Shown here piece after piece: positions 31,473 through 42,672 of a stretch of DNA of 64,000 nt (positions within the stretch are counted from its first letter, which is position 1; each line of letters starts with the position of its first letter). The notes below the pieces were generated by a model, which was given only the letters and a program-made list of their open reading frames with translations, made no database searches and was not told the DNA's origin. A program made the translations under genes and the position numbers. Where the stretch lies: contig JAGTXX020000011.1 of assembly GCA_019044685.2 (NCBI GenBank), positions 2,294,001-2,358,000 on the forward strand, in the 5' to 3' direction. The stretch is from Nannochloris sp. 'desiccata'. Taxonomy: Eukaryota > Chlorophyta > Trebouxiophyceae > Chlorellales > Chlorellaceae.

Positions 31473-33146
31473 ATGGGGCGCTCTCGTTCTGCATCACGCA
31501 GTCGCAGCCGTAGCAGAGAAAGATACAGGAGGAAACGCAGCAGATCCAGATCTAGAGATCGTCGCAGGTAGAACTTTTCTTCCCAACATATATTTCATTG
31601 CATGTGTAATTTCCTGTTTGGGTTTTCTTTCATTTGATAAGCCAGCTCTCTATTGGGCAGCATTACGTTTATGGCACTATATCCTGAACCTGCTTTTTTA
31701 AAATCATTATTTTACAGGAGAAGTAGGAGCAGGGATCGTCCTAGCCGTTCCCGCTTTTCTTCTTACGAACCTACCGCCGCCGCCGCTGCTGATGCTGGGG
31801 CCGGTCAACACCAACAACAAAATGCAATCCAGCAAATCATGGCACAACAACTTATGGGCATTCAAGAACAACAAGTCGTCGGTGGTCTTCCAGCTGGTGG
31901 CGCAGCATCCCTTGCAGGTGGCCTAGCTGACGTTGCCGCAATCACTCTTGATCGCAAACAACGTGAAGCCTATGTTGGTAACCTCGCAGTCGGCGTAATC
32001 ACTAAAGAATTACTCGAAGAGTTCTTCAATCAAGCACTATCACATATGATGAAAGATCCTACTGCAACGCCGCCGGTAATTAATATAAATATGGACGCCC
32101 AGGGTCGATTCGCTTTTGTAGAATTCCGGACTCGAGAATTAGCAAATCAATCAATGTTGATGGATAAGCTTGTAGAGGTGCACGGAAGGCATTTACATGT
32201 AGGAAGACCAAAAGGGTATTTAGAACCAACTGGACCACCGTTGCCATTGGAAATTGCAGCACCACAGGCACCCAGGGATCCAGATGTCACATCTGGCGGT
32301 GCTGGTACGGGTGGTCAAAGTGGAGTTGCGCTGAGTATTGATGGGCAGGTACCTACTAATGTACTGCTTTTATCAAATATTCTGCCTATTAAAGCTCTAC
32401 GCGAAGCAGAAGACCGGCAAATCCTTGAAGAAGAAGTTAAAGAAGAAGCAATCAAGCATAGCAGTGGTTCTGTGGAAGGTGTTGTCGTCCCTCCGCCTCC
32501 TGCCACAGCTCAAGATCGCGGCCCTGGCCGCGCATACATTCTTTATTCTACAGTAGAAGACGCAGTGAAAGGTAGAAAGGTGTTTCACACACGTACGCTT
32601 GATGACAACGTCATCAAAGCTTGGTTTGTGCAGCCGGCAGAATTTGGACTCGCCGCTCGCGGGGAATGGATGCCACGGCAGCATAGCGTCGCTGGTATTC
32701 CTTTACCTGGTCTTTATACTATAGCCCCATTAGTTTCCGGTATTTCTGGATTGACTGCATTGAATCCTGCGTTGACATCTTTCTGGCAGAGCAACCCCAA
32801 TATTGCGGTCGCCATGGAAAAAGGCATTGATGCAGATGAGGTGCCGTTTGAAGAAGGGTGGGTAAAATTACGTGGTTTCCCTCCTGTAGTAACCAAAACA
32901 CACATATTAGAGTTTTTTAAAGACTGTGGAGAGGTCAAAGAAGAAGACATCAAGATGGTGCATAGTGCCGATGGGACGTCATTAGGTGAAGCTTTTGTGA
33001 AAATTGCAGGGGAGAAGGCGAAATTGAGGCTGGCTCTGGCACGGGATAAAGCGTTATTACCGCCGGTGAAGGTACCGGCGGAAGTGTTGACGAGTTTTGA
33101 AGAGGATTTACAGCGTAGAATGCTTTCAGGGTGTGTGTTGTTATGA
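31473..33146 (+). CDS. U2AF65-like splicing factor
   Basis: Exons 31473-31567 and 31718-33146; 507 residues. The N-terminus is an RS domain (SRSRSRERYRRKRSRSRSRDRR). Residues about 135-225 are an RRM close to U2AF65 RRM1: REAYVGNLAVGVITKELLEEFF and FAFVEFRTRELANQSMLMD. Residues about 245-365 resemble the U2AF-homology-type RRM (NVLLLSNILP, an acidic EEEVKEEA helix, GRAYILYSTVEDAVKGRKVF, IKAWF). The last RRM-like block is GWVKLRGFPPVVTKTHILEFF. Canonical U2AF65 is RS-RRM1-RRM2-UHM, so the apparent order RRM1-UHM-RRM is unusual. It probably binds 3' splice-site sequence as a nuclear splicing factor. Confidence 0.75.
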
Positions 33147-33367
33147 TGTAAGTACGAGTGTGCCTTTAGAGCGGTGGAGAGGAAATAAAAATAAAATTAA
33201 AATTGTAATAAAACATCGCAAGATGAAAACAAATAGCGATCCGGTAGATAAAATCGATTTAAGATTCTTCTTTTACACGGGAAGAAACTAAGTAACCATT
33301 AAGCTTTTAATAATATTAATAGCAATTGGGGGGTAGCCACCTGAGCTACAATTAAGTTTTATCAAAT

Positions 33368-36115
33368 CTAACTAAACAATGCATGTAATGGCCGATCTCC
33401 AACCCGTGCAGTCTTCCAATCTTCTCTTCTTTCAGCTATAGCACGCACCCTGGCTTTCTCCAGATGCCCAACACCATCCAACAACCCCGGCAAACTCTCA
33501 GGCGGTACAATCATCAATCCTGCAAGAGAAAATAATCCTCGAAAGCAGGCGCAGCAGCGCGCGCACCCAGCTCATTCATACACGTAGCAAACTCTCGTAC
33601 ATCTCTCCTCCAACGTAAAGCCCCTTCCGGTGAGAAAATAAACCGAACGGCGTGGGTCTCGACCACGGCAGCCGTGCGTCGGGAGAATGCATTTAAAAAG
33701 GAAGATAAGTTACTGCCGTGAAGATGCGCTGCAGTTTGTTGGCCGACTGCACGGAGAAGCGCAACTGCAGAGAGACATGCTTCAGTAGGGGTATCTATAC
33801 CTCCAACATTATTATTGATAGTCGTACTACTCATAGTACTAGTAGTACGAACAGCAGCTCTGTCACTATTCAGAGGTCTAAAATCATGTTTACTCTGCTC
33901 AGCTACCAACGTCGCTGCCACCTTTCTAAACAACTGATGCAACGTTCTTTCCAACGCTGCTGCTGTTCGTGCATCAATTGCAGCGACAAGCTGCGCTAAA
34001 CCTTCCACACAGGCTATACTTTCCAGCTGGGGATAGAGCGACTAGCGGGCCAATCACTCGATCAAAATGTTGTTTTAACATGAAGGACATCTCTGTAACC
34101 TGCGCTATAGCTTGTAACAATGTCCCTAATGATGCAGTGGCTTCACTCCGTGCTGCAGCATCACGATTGGCACCGAGATCTGGTTTAAACGCACCGGCAA
34201 GGCGACTGACACAACGATCAGCAGCACCTCCGAGGCCGAGCAACATATGTGTCCCCGCTTGGCCAAGTAAACAGGCTTGGGTGGTTGTGGCTATTGCCTT
34301 TTTATTTGACAAACCCATGATAGTAGTGCTGGTATTATTACTACCAGAGTGAAATAACATGCGTATAGCAGAGGCTGCTGCGCCTGCTGGGGTCACTTGA
34401 ACACACCTCTTAACAGCTTCTTCATTCATCGATATAAAATCTAAAATTAATTCTTTTTGAAGCGTTCTTTTAGCTGTTTTAAGCTTTTGATTACCCAAAC
34501 CACCAAGCCAGGCAAGCTCCAAGTTCATATATCGGTCTAACGCAGTACCACAAGCCGCATCAGCAAGCTCAGTAGGCACCAGGCCGCCTCCTTGCCCTGC
34601 TAGTTCAGCTGACTCCTCAGCCAAAGCAAGCGTTTTTCGATAAGCCTCCGCTACTAATCGAAGATGGGAGCGTACAGTATCAAGTGATGCATCTGCAGCA
34701 GGAGGTTTTAACGAAGTCTCTAATGCGGTTTGGACTATCTGTTCAAAGATTCTTTCTACCAACGCAGCCACTGCCTTTCCACAATCCAAGAAGACCTGTT
34801 CCATGACCACCGCTTCGTCTCTGATTGCTGAAGAAAGTTTCGAATAGAGTTCTGTTAGAGAACGCATAGCAGCCACAGCAGCTGTGTCACTTGTAGACGC
34901 AGACGGAGAAGAGGAAGAAGGGCTACTTAGTTTGGTAGATAGTTGACTTTGTTGTTGCTGCTGCTGAATTGGTGGACTAGGGCTTCGAGGGTCAGTGGCG
35001 TTACTACTGTTACCCCCATTCGAGTAGTCTATTATTGGCTGTGAAAACAACGGCCGTGTTGAGATATACCGTGAAATAAGTAAAGAATCTCCATGTGCTC
35101 CAGCAGCAGCCATAATTCGCGCGCAATGAGCCATAACTGGAAAATTTTGACTAGATACCGCCAAATCAAATTTCGAGACGATTCGATTGTCTAGTACATT
35201 GCGGTACAATTCGAGCTGTTCAGCAGCTGCCTCAAGTGTACCGGGTGCAGGATGACCTCTAAAACGGGAAGGAGAGAATTTCGGATCTGGAGAGGAACTC
35301 GCGTTATAGGCAGTACCACCATCCTCGTCTCCTCCACCACCATCGCCGTTACCGCCCCCGCCTCCTCCATACGAAGATTGAATGGCTTTTCCAACTGCAG
35401 TAGACAATTGAGCAGCTATAGAAGCAGCTTCTTCCATTCTATCATCATCCTGAAATATCTCTGGTAAAGAAGAAAGGTCTTCTGAACGAGAAAACGCCGC
35501 TAAATGTTGCAACGCTTCTGCAGCACGCAGCGCCCGCCGTCTCTGATGATCCACTGTTTGTAGTCTCACACCGACCCTAGAAGCGAAGGATGTTAAGTTA
35601 TCTCCTCGGGTTTCTAATGCTCTAAGTGTCATGGTCAGTGCAGCAAGTTCTCGTTCAGCGACTGTGATACGGGCCAAGTGAGCTGCTTCATCTGCTGCAA
35701 CACCATCTTGTAAGGTGGTGCAGCGGGACTGGACTTGAGATTCTAGCTCAGCCAACTGCGTATCTAGGCTGCAAAGGAGGTTTTTGATAATGGAACATAC
35801 GATTGGTACGGGAATACTTGAGTAGGTGTGGGTTATCTTGTGCTAGACATGGTTATCTTAAGGATAGAAAAGGCCGGGCTTTTACCGTTGGAACGAGCTG
35901 AGCAAATTACTGATTTGATCGCAGCTTTGGGATCCTTCATTTCTCGCTGCTCCTGTATCTAGTCTTAATACAATATCCGACGATGCTTTGTCTATGATAT
36001 CCTGAACACGAAAACTGTCTGCGGAAAAAGAAGCAAAGTCAAAATTCTGATCTTTGATCCGTAGAGTACTCAGTGCCTGGGTCAGATTCTTATGCTCCAT
36101 ATGTAATGATATCAC
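33368..36115 (-). CDS. SEC10: Exocyst subunit SEC10, frame broken in two places
   Basis: SEC10/EXOC5 is an exocyst tether for secretory vesicles at the plasma membrane. Exon 1 is 36115-35886 and exon 2 starts at 35768. Coiled-coil N-terminal sequence (AELESQVQSR ... TVDHQRRRALRAAEAL) and YRNVLDNRIVSKFDLAVSSQNFPVMAHCARIM match Sec10. The frame changes twice. In the G4 run 34029-34032, one surplus base separates PLVALS from LESIACVEGLAQLV. Near the A3 run 33542-33544, one base is missing between ARAAAPAF and RGLFSLAGLMIVPPESLPGLL. The conserved end (RREDWKTAR ... HALFS) runs to a stop at 33368. Homopolymer errors are likelier than decay. Gly- and Ser-rich inserts are present. Confidence 0.8.
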
Positions 36116-36361
36116 TTTGTTCTTCTGAGTGTGTGAATAATATAAAATAATAGCAGGTCAAATTTATGCCAATCTTCACTTGAACTGCGCTGCGTTGATC
36201 CAGTTCGAAGCCTACAAATTCTGCTTTGCATGCATTTAAAAAACCTTAATTTTGATTGCAACTCTTTTAGCAGCGCTGCTGTAATCCGTTTTAAGGTCTT
36301 AAAATTTCAAATTCCGTAGTTAAGCATATACATTTTTTGAAACTTGCAAACTAATCAACTA

Positions 36362-38196
36362 ATGAGCGATTCTGAACACAGCTTAAGCGATGGTGCATCC
36401 CAACAAGATTGGGAAGAATGGGAAGATGATGAAAGTAGTGCAGTGAAATGTCTGTTCTCATCTGATACTTTCCCCAATATCGATGCAGCATTGGATTTTG
36501 ATAAAAATACAAATGCATTCAATCTCAGAGAATGGAGACAAGCCGTGAGTATGCTATATAAGAGTCGTATTAAGTTGTCTGATATGGCTAATTGTCTGCA
36601 GATGCTTGCTATTTAATTTTTCGACCTTTGATCATCATCACCGCCGCCTCTCTTTGTTCTTCTCTGCAGAACGAAGCTTCTGAGTACGTTACTTTGAAAG
36701 TGATCAACTACATACGCACAGAAGTTGCTGCAGGCCGTGATCCTCGCCCTTTGTTGACCTTAGTTTCCTCAAACACTTCTGCACCTTGGTCTGATGATGC
36801 TTTCCTGTGTCCAGTCCTCGCCAACGATGAGCTCCTTCTCCACGACTGGGCCGCTGAACAGCCATTACTGGAAACTGATGCAGAGGCTGTCAATGAAGAA
36901 GATGATATGGCAGCTATGTTTGAAGATATGAAACAATTAGCAATGACAGACCCTGCACTCAGAGATCTTTTGCTTGCCGCTTCGGGAGGCACTGCAGGGG
37001 CAGAAATGAGGTGTAACCACGATATATCTTCTTCTGATGATGCTAGTGAATCCAGTGACGGTGATACTGCAGCTAAAGCTGCTGCTTTTAATGCAGCTGC
37101 TATTGACGCCACATATTTTGAATCTTATTCATTTTTTGATATTCACCGAGATATGCTTTCTGACCGCGTACGCACTATAGCCTACCGTGATGCCTTAGAA
37201 AACAATCCTAGTTTACTTAAAGGAGCCACTGTGTTGGATGTAGGCTGTGGCACGGGTGTTTTATCGATGTTTGCAGCAAGGGGGGGCGCTGAAAAGGTAT
37301 TTGCAGTGGACGGGAGTCCAGAAATAGCTCTTGTTGCGAGGAAAATCTGTGCTGCAAATGGTTATGGAGGCGAAGTTGGTCTAGAAAATAAGATTACAGT
37401 TATAAGCTCTAAAATTGAAGCTCTAGATAAGCTGCCAACTGGTGATGATGGTAGCGACAAAAAAGATACTAGTGAAGATAAAAAAGTCGATGTTTTGGTG
37501 TCTGAATGGATGGGCTATGCTTTGCTTTTCGAAAGCATGCTTGACTCTGTTTTAATCGCCAGGGACAAATACCTCAAACCAGGCGGTGCTATTTTACCCG
37601 ATATTGCCAACATTCACATTGCGGCAGCAGATGCGGGCGCGGGTGGGTTGGACTTTTGGCAGGATGTCTATGGATTCAACATGTCGACGGTGGGAGACTC
37701 ACTTCGTCAAGCAGCTCTTAGAGAAGCTGTTGTGCGCGTTGTTCACCCTCAACATTTAATGAGCGAATCTCAACAGCTCGTTTCTCTTGACTTGGCTACT
37801 ATGAAAAGATCAGATCAAGATTTCACATCTGAATTCATTTTGAAATCTTTGGCCGGTCCAAGAACCTGCGCTGGAATTGTCCTTTGGTTTGATGCCTTAT
37901 TTAGTCAACGGTACTGCAAAGAAGCTCCCCAAGAGTTGCCTACTGGTCCATATGGAACACCGACTCATTGGGCACAGACGGTGCTTGAATTGCCTGTTCC
38001 AGTGGAAATGGCGCCCAGGGCAGCAGGAGTGTCGGGAGCAGCAGTGGCGTTGAAAGGAAGATTAAGTATGGCAAGACGCAGCGAAAGGCATCGTACGTTG
38101 GATATTTCCTTAGAGTATGCTCCTGTTATGGCTGATGGAAGTGTGGGAGAGACGAGAGTGCAGCTATTTTCGATGGGTGTAGGAGCGAATAAATAA
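36362..38196 (+). CDS. PRMT3: Protein arginine methyltransferase 3 (PRMT3-like)
   Basis: PRMT3 methylates arginines, chiefly of ribosomal protein S2, in the cytosol. Exons 36362-36544 and 36670-38196; 569 residues. The N-terminal finger region reads KCLFSSDTFPNIDAALDF: the second Cys and the usual His ligands are replaced, so no zinc finger can form as in animal PRMT3. The methyltransferase core is intact: YFESYSFFDIHRDMLSDRVRT, LDVGCGTGVLSMFAARGGA, the double-E loop SEWMGYALLFESMLDSV, and a THW motif near the end. Divergent from SEC10, 246 bp apart. An acidic linker (SSDDASESSDGD) precedes the core. Confidence 0.9.
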
Positions 38197-38383
38197 ATAT
38201 CTATAAGATAAATGGGAAAATCAACTTCCATCTTTTGAGAAGTTAAAATTTTTTGATGTGTTCCTTAAACTTTCTGTAAGACTCTGAACTTCATTATTTT
38301 TTACAAAGGATTTCTTGTAGGGAAAGATGAACTATATATTTAAACAAATTAATAGAAATTCAGATTAAAACATTTAGGAATGT

Positions 38384-41094
38384 TTACTCTTGACCCCGGC
38401 GTTCTCTCTTGATTCCACCACCGCCACCGCCACGAGCATCTTTATTGTCTTTGTCACTGCGTTCAGCAGACCTTCCACGCTTACGCTCTCTACTACTTCC
38501 TCTACGCCTGCTACTTTCTCTTTCTTTTCCTTTGCTATCTCTACCTCTACCTCTCTCTCTATCACCACGACCGCTCTCCCTCTCTCGCCCGGAAGATGGC
38601 CGGCTTCTTTCTTTCTCCCTGTCCCTATCTCGATCTCTCTCCTCTCTTCTACTGCTGCGTGTATCGTCTTTCTTCCTATCATCTCCATGGCGGTCTCCAC
38701 GGCGGTGACGATCACTCGACTCATTTTTCTTCTTTTTTCTCACCACCAGGCCACACAATTGGTTTCTTTCTACCGCCGTTGGCGTTGTCAGCATCCTGAT
38801 CATTGTCAACATCAGGTTTCATCTTTTTCTCTGGGTGTGGAGCTGCAGGTTCATCTTCAGGGTCACTCGAGTCGTAGTCAAGCTCAGGTTCGTGGCTAAC
38901 ATCGAGAGTTGGGGTAGCGGAAACACCGCCTCCTTTAACTGCTGGTGCTGGTGCAGCCGCCGCCACAGCTTCATTATCAGCTTCCTTGCCGACAGCGTCT
39001 TCATTTTTCAATTGAGGAGGAACAGAAGGAGTTTTAGAATCTTTCTTCTTATTGTTTGCAGATCTGGATCCTGATGTCTCCTTCTCTCTAGTACTCTTTC
39101 TGTCTTTGTCTTTCTCACGACGATCTTTATCGCGATCTTTTTTAGAATCTCTTGATTTCTCCCTTTCTTTTTCCCGACTGCTCCGATCTTTATCGCGATC
39201 TTTTTTTGAGTCTCTTGATTTCTCCCTTTCTTTTTCCCGACTGCTCCGATCTCTATCTCTTCGACGGTCTGAACTGCGTTCTCTATCTCTCCTACTACTA
39301 CTCCGTTTAGAACGATCACGATCTCTATCGCGACTCCGATCACGAGTTCTACTGCGGCTTCGACTTCCACTACGCCGAGAGGAACGACCACCACCACCAC
39401 CATCTCCTCTCCCTCTTTCCCGCTCTCGCTCTCTGCTGCTTCTTCGGCGACGAGGACTTCTACTTCGGCTTCTTCTAGAACGTCGCATAGGAGGCAAATT
39501 ATATCTACGACGGTAATCATCTTGATAGCGTTCAAATTCTGAACGGGAGAGGGGATTTCCACCACCATACGCTTTCTCTAAAAATTGAGGCGGGCCCCGA
39601 GGAAGCAACGCTGCTCTCATGTAAACGTCAAAAAGATGAGCCCCAGGCATCGCTGCTGCCCCTCCTGCCGTCTCGCCAAAAAGACCGAGCATATCCTCTT
39701 CCCCTGCGAGTTTAGGTGCAGGACCTGAAGCGGATGTGGGCACACTAGGAGGCATCATTGGCGGCGGTGGCTGCATTGCATTGTTTCCCGTCATTTCTGA
39801 AATAAAATTGCTAGTGTTTGCAGGCTTGTTATCCAGCGCCAAAACTGGTTCTTGCTGTTGTAAAGCAGTAGTAGTACCTTGGCTAGGTGGAGGAGGAGAA
39901 GGCATCAATCCTAGACCGAGGATTTCTCGAGCAAAGGAGTCCTCGTTGGCGACCAATGTGCCGGTTTGACCGTCAGGAAGGACCAGGCCACCTTCTTGTG
40001 ACCGAGCCAATCGTGTCCATTGGGATACCTACAGGGGGGGCGGACTCGTTTACGGTCGTAGGCAGGGTCGCCTTGAGTAGGACAGTCTTGAAGCCAGTGA
40101 ACACCAATGGCGTCACACCTGCGAAAATAAATAAAGACGGGAAATATTGTTTATAAAAGGGGGGGAATAGTAAATTAAAGAAAGTGGTGTCGTTGGACTG
40201 AAACAGTTGCTGAGTATTATTTAGTATAGTGCTGCTGCTACTGCTTCATCTCCTTCTTAATGGTGTCAAACACGTTGCACTGAGTTCAATATTATCTTAT
40301 ATTTCTAATATTTGGTTTCAGCTCTCTCGGTTGATGGAAATTCTCAGAGTTGCAAAATTGTTCAAAATTGGTTCGTTGTTTTTTTTTTGTCAAGAAGAAA
40401 ACAGTAGAAGTAGTAGTAGTACAACATTCTAGTGTACAATATTAACACTGACTAATATACACGTTGTTTATATACTCAAGCTGCTGCTGCACTAGCATGA
40501 GCTAAGAATGAAAAGTCTTCATCATACCTTGGACATTTATATTCAGGTGCTACACCACCGCCGGCTGCACCACCACGCCCACCCACGGCCTCTCCCTCGG
40601 CCACGCATAACACCTTGCCCGCACCTCACGTTGCCACGTGGAAGCAGTGCCTTGTAGGAAACTCTGCATAGCTTTACTCTCATCAATCGTCAACGACAGC
40701 CGCTGTTGGCTGATCAGAATAGAAATCACCGCCAAACTCGTTATTACCACCTGCGGCACCAGCAGCGGGTGCTTCTCCAAAGGGATCTGCAGATGCAGTA
40801 GGTTGCGCTGCTGATGCAGTACCAGTTTCTCCAGCTACCAGCGGCTTAAATTTCGCTGGCAGGGGTTCGTTTCACGAGCACCAGGGTGTTTCTCGGAATG
40901 ACCTTGCCATCATCAGAATATTCATCGCCCGTATTGGGGTCGGAAAGCGTTAATTCTAGAGCTCCATCAGGTCCTAAACCTTGCTTAGTAGCAATGAGGC
41001 GTTTAACGTCGCCAATTTGGATTACAGAGCCGTCAAAATTGACGAGTTGCTGCTGGATGGCATTTTTAAGCTTGAAATAAATGACGCTCGTCAT
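38384..41094 (-). CDS. Mpe1/RBBP6-like DWNN protein, multiply frameshifted
   Basis: The first 75 residues (41094 down) are a DWNN ubiquitin-like domain: SVIYFKLKNAIQQQ, IQIGDVKRLI, IPRNTLVLVKR. Then come DESKAMQSF, an RG-rich stretch, and a zinc knuckle spanning a 409-bp intron (40527-40119): YKCPR|CDAIGVHWLQDCPTQGDPAYDRKRVRPP. GIPM ... LVLPDGQTGTLVANEDSF follows, then a long RS/RD/RE-rich tail. This order is that of Mpe1/RBBP6/PQT3, linked to mRNA 3'-end processing and ubiquitin ligation. No RING was recognised. The protein lies in successive frames. One surplus base is implied near 40862-40865, 40685, 40618-40620, 40578-40584, 40034-40040, 40007 and 38724-38738. It is either a badly sequenced active gene or a decayed one. 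Confidence 0.75.
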
Positions 41095-41474
41095 GGTTGG
41101 TTGTCTGACAAGAAATTAGTTTACATAAAGCAAAGGAAATACAGTCGATGTGGAAGCAAAGCTTCCAAGCACGTAAGCTGAGGCCACAATCGATTTCAAA
41201 GGGGATGAACCTCCTGGAGGAACGACTCCTCATCCAACACCGCTTCCTATGCTATCGCTTAAATTAACAAAATTAGATTATACTATTCGCTTTGCAGCAA
41301 AACCTTCATAGCGAAAATTGGGAGTGTGTGAAATATAAACTGGAAACCACGAAAACTGTGTCTTGAAACAATGTCTGCCAGAATGAATTTGAGTCCACTT
41401 TCGATCGATTCCACATACACTAACTAACTGTATACACCGAACAAGGGGAGTAGAAGAGCCGATTAGGGCAGGTA
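41095..41474. promoter_or_regulatory. Divergent promoter region, Mpe1-like / VTE3
   Basis: 380 bases between opposite start codons. No specific element assigned. Confidence 0.3.
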
Positions 41475-42672
41475 ATGTCCATGATCACTCCAGTCGCGAT
41501 GAACAACAAGATGTCCCTTCGAACCTCTTCCCTAGGCCAGCGGGCACCCTTCCAAAAAATTGGACCTGCTGCACCTTCCCGTATTAGCTTGGGTAAATCC
41601 ATGTGGACACCTAGCCCAAGCGTGCGCCACCTTTCCGATCTTGTTTCTGATTCAAAATCACCGCAACAGCTCCGCCTGTTCCGCTGAAAGCTACTCTCGC
41701 GATCTCAGCTCCCGCTCCTCGCTTGATCCAGCACAAGAATGAAGCTAAAAATCTTCTACATGTTCCTCAGCCAAGTGTATGACTACATTGTCAATCCAGG
41801 TAGGTTGCTTATTAACCCCATTTCTTTATAAACCCCGTCGATTCTAGAATACTTGTATACAGTTATGTTCACGTTATTTCTTCCTCAAAGCCTTTTCCAT
41901 GTTTTAATTATAGGTCACTGGACTGTTGATATGCGTGACGAGGCTCTACTCCCCGCAAAAACTCGACGACAAGAACCTCAAAGTTGTTGATGTCGGTGGT
42001 GGCACAGGGTTCTGTACTCAAGGCATCGTCCAAACGGTAGACCCCACCAACGTCACCTTATTAGATCAAAGCCCACATCAACTCGCCAAAGCACGCAAGA
42101 AATCTGATCTCCAGGGTGTTACTATCTTAGAAGGAGACGCAGAAGACTTGCCGTTTGAGACTGACAGCGCCGACCGCTATGTCTCTGCTGGCTCGATTGA
42201 ATACTGGCCAGAGCCTCAACGGGGTATTTGCGAAGCCTATAGAGTAGTAAAACCTGGTGGTCTGGCGTGTATTATTGGTCCTGTGCATCCTACATACCCA
42301 TTGAGTCGCACTTTTGCCGACTTGTGGATGTTGTTTCCAACCGAGCAAGAGTATATTGACTGGTTTACAGCTGCTGGTTTTGATGAAGTTACCGTGCATA
42401 GAATTGGGCCAAAATGGTACCGTGGTGTGAGGAGGCATGGGTTGATTATGGGGTGCAGTGTCACTGGAGTTAAAACGAAAGCGGGAGAATCTCCGTTGAT
42501 TTTGGGCCCAAAAGCCGAGCGCTCTGAAAAAATGAATACAAATCCGGTGGCCTTTTTGGCGAGGTTGGTACTGGGAACGACTGCTGGATTTTATTACTTT
42601 GTATTGCCGGTGTATATGTGGTTTAAGAATTTGATTTGGCCAAAGACTGGACCCTTGGCTGATAAGTTTTAG
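41475..42672 (+). CDS. VTE3: MPBQ/MSBQ methyltransferase, plastid (VTE3)
   Basis: VTE3 methylates MPBQ and MSBQ in the plastid inner envelope, for tocopherol and plastoquinone. Exons 41475-41592, 41670-41799 and 41914-42672; corrected length about 334 residues. After a plastid transit peptide come LIQHKNEA, VYDYIVNPGHWTVDMRDEALLP, VVDVGGGTGFCTQGIV (SAM motif), LDQSPHQLAKA, GDAEDLPF, SAGSIEYWPEPQRGI and KWYRGVRRHGLIMGCSVTGVK. A hydrophobic C-terminal anchor (FYYFVLPVYMWF) ends the plant-type enzyme. Two frame changes break it, each explained by one surplus A in an A5 run: 41747-41751 and 41957-41961 (the nearby C4 is an alternative). Sequence is otherwise strongly conserved. Confidence 0.9.

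Noticed and set aside
38390..39516. Plus-strand Ser/Leu/Arg ORFs
   Set aside because: Antisense shadows of the RS/RD repeat tail of the Mpe1-like gene.
41593..41687. Stop ending the first VTE3 frame at 41687
   Set aside because: An intron from 41593 to 41669 (GTAAAT ... CAACAG) removes it and joins the transit peptide to the conserved protein in frame.
38384..42672. Euplotes-style programmed +1 frameshifting at stop codons
   Set aside because: Some frame steps lie near stops, but most can be placed in homopolymers upstream, and SEC10 needs a step of the opposite sign. Error is the simpler reading, though not excluded.
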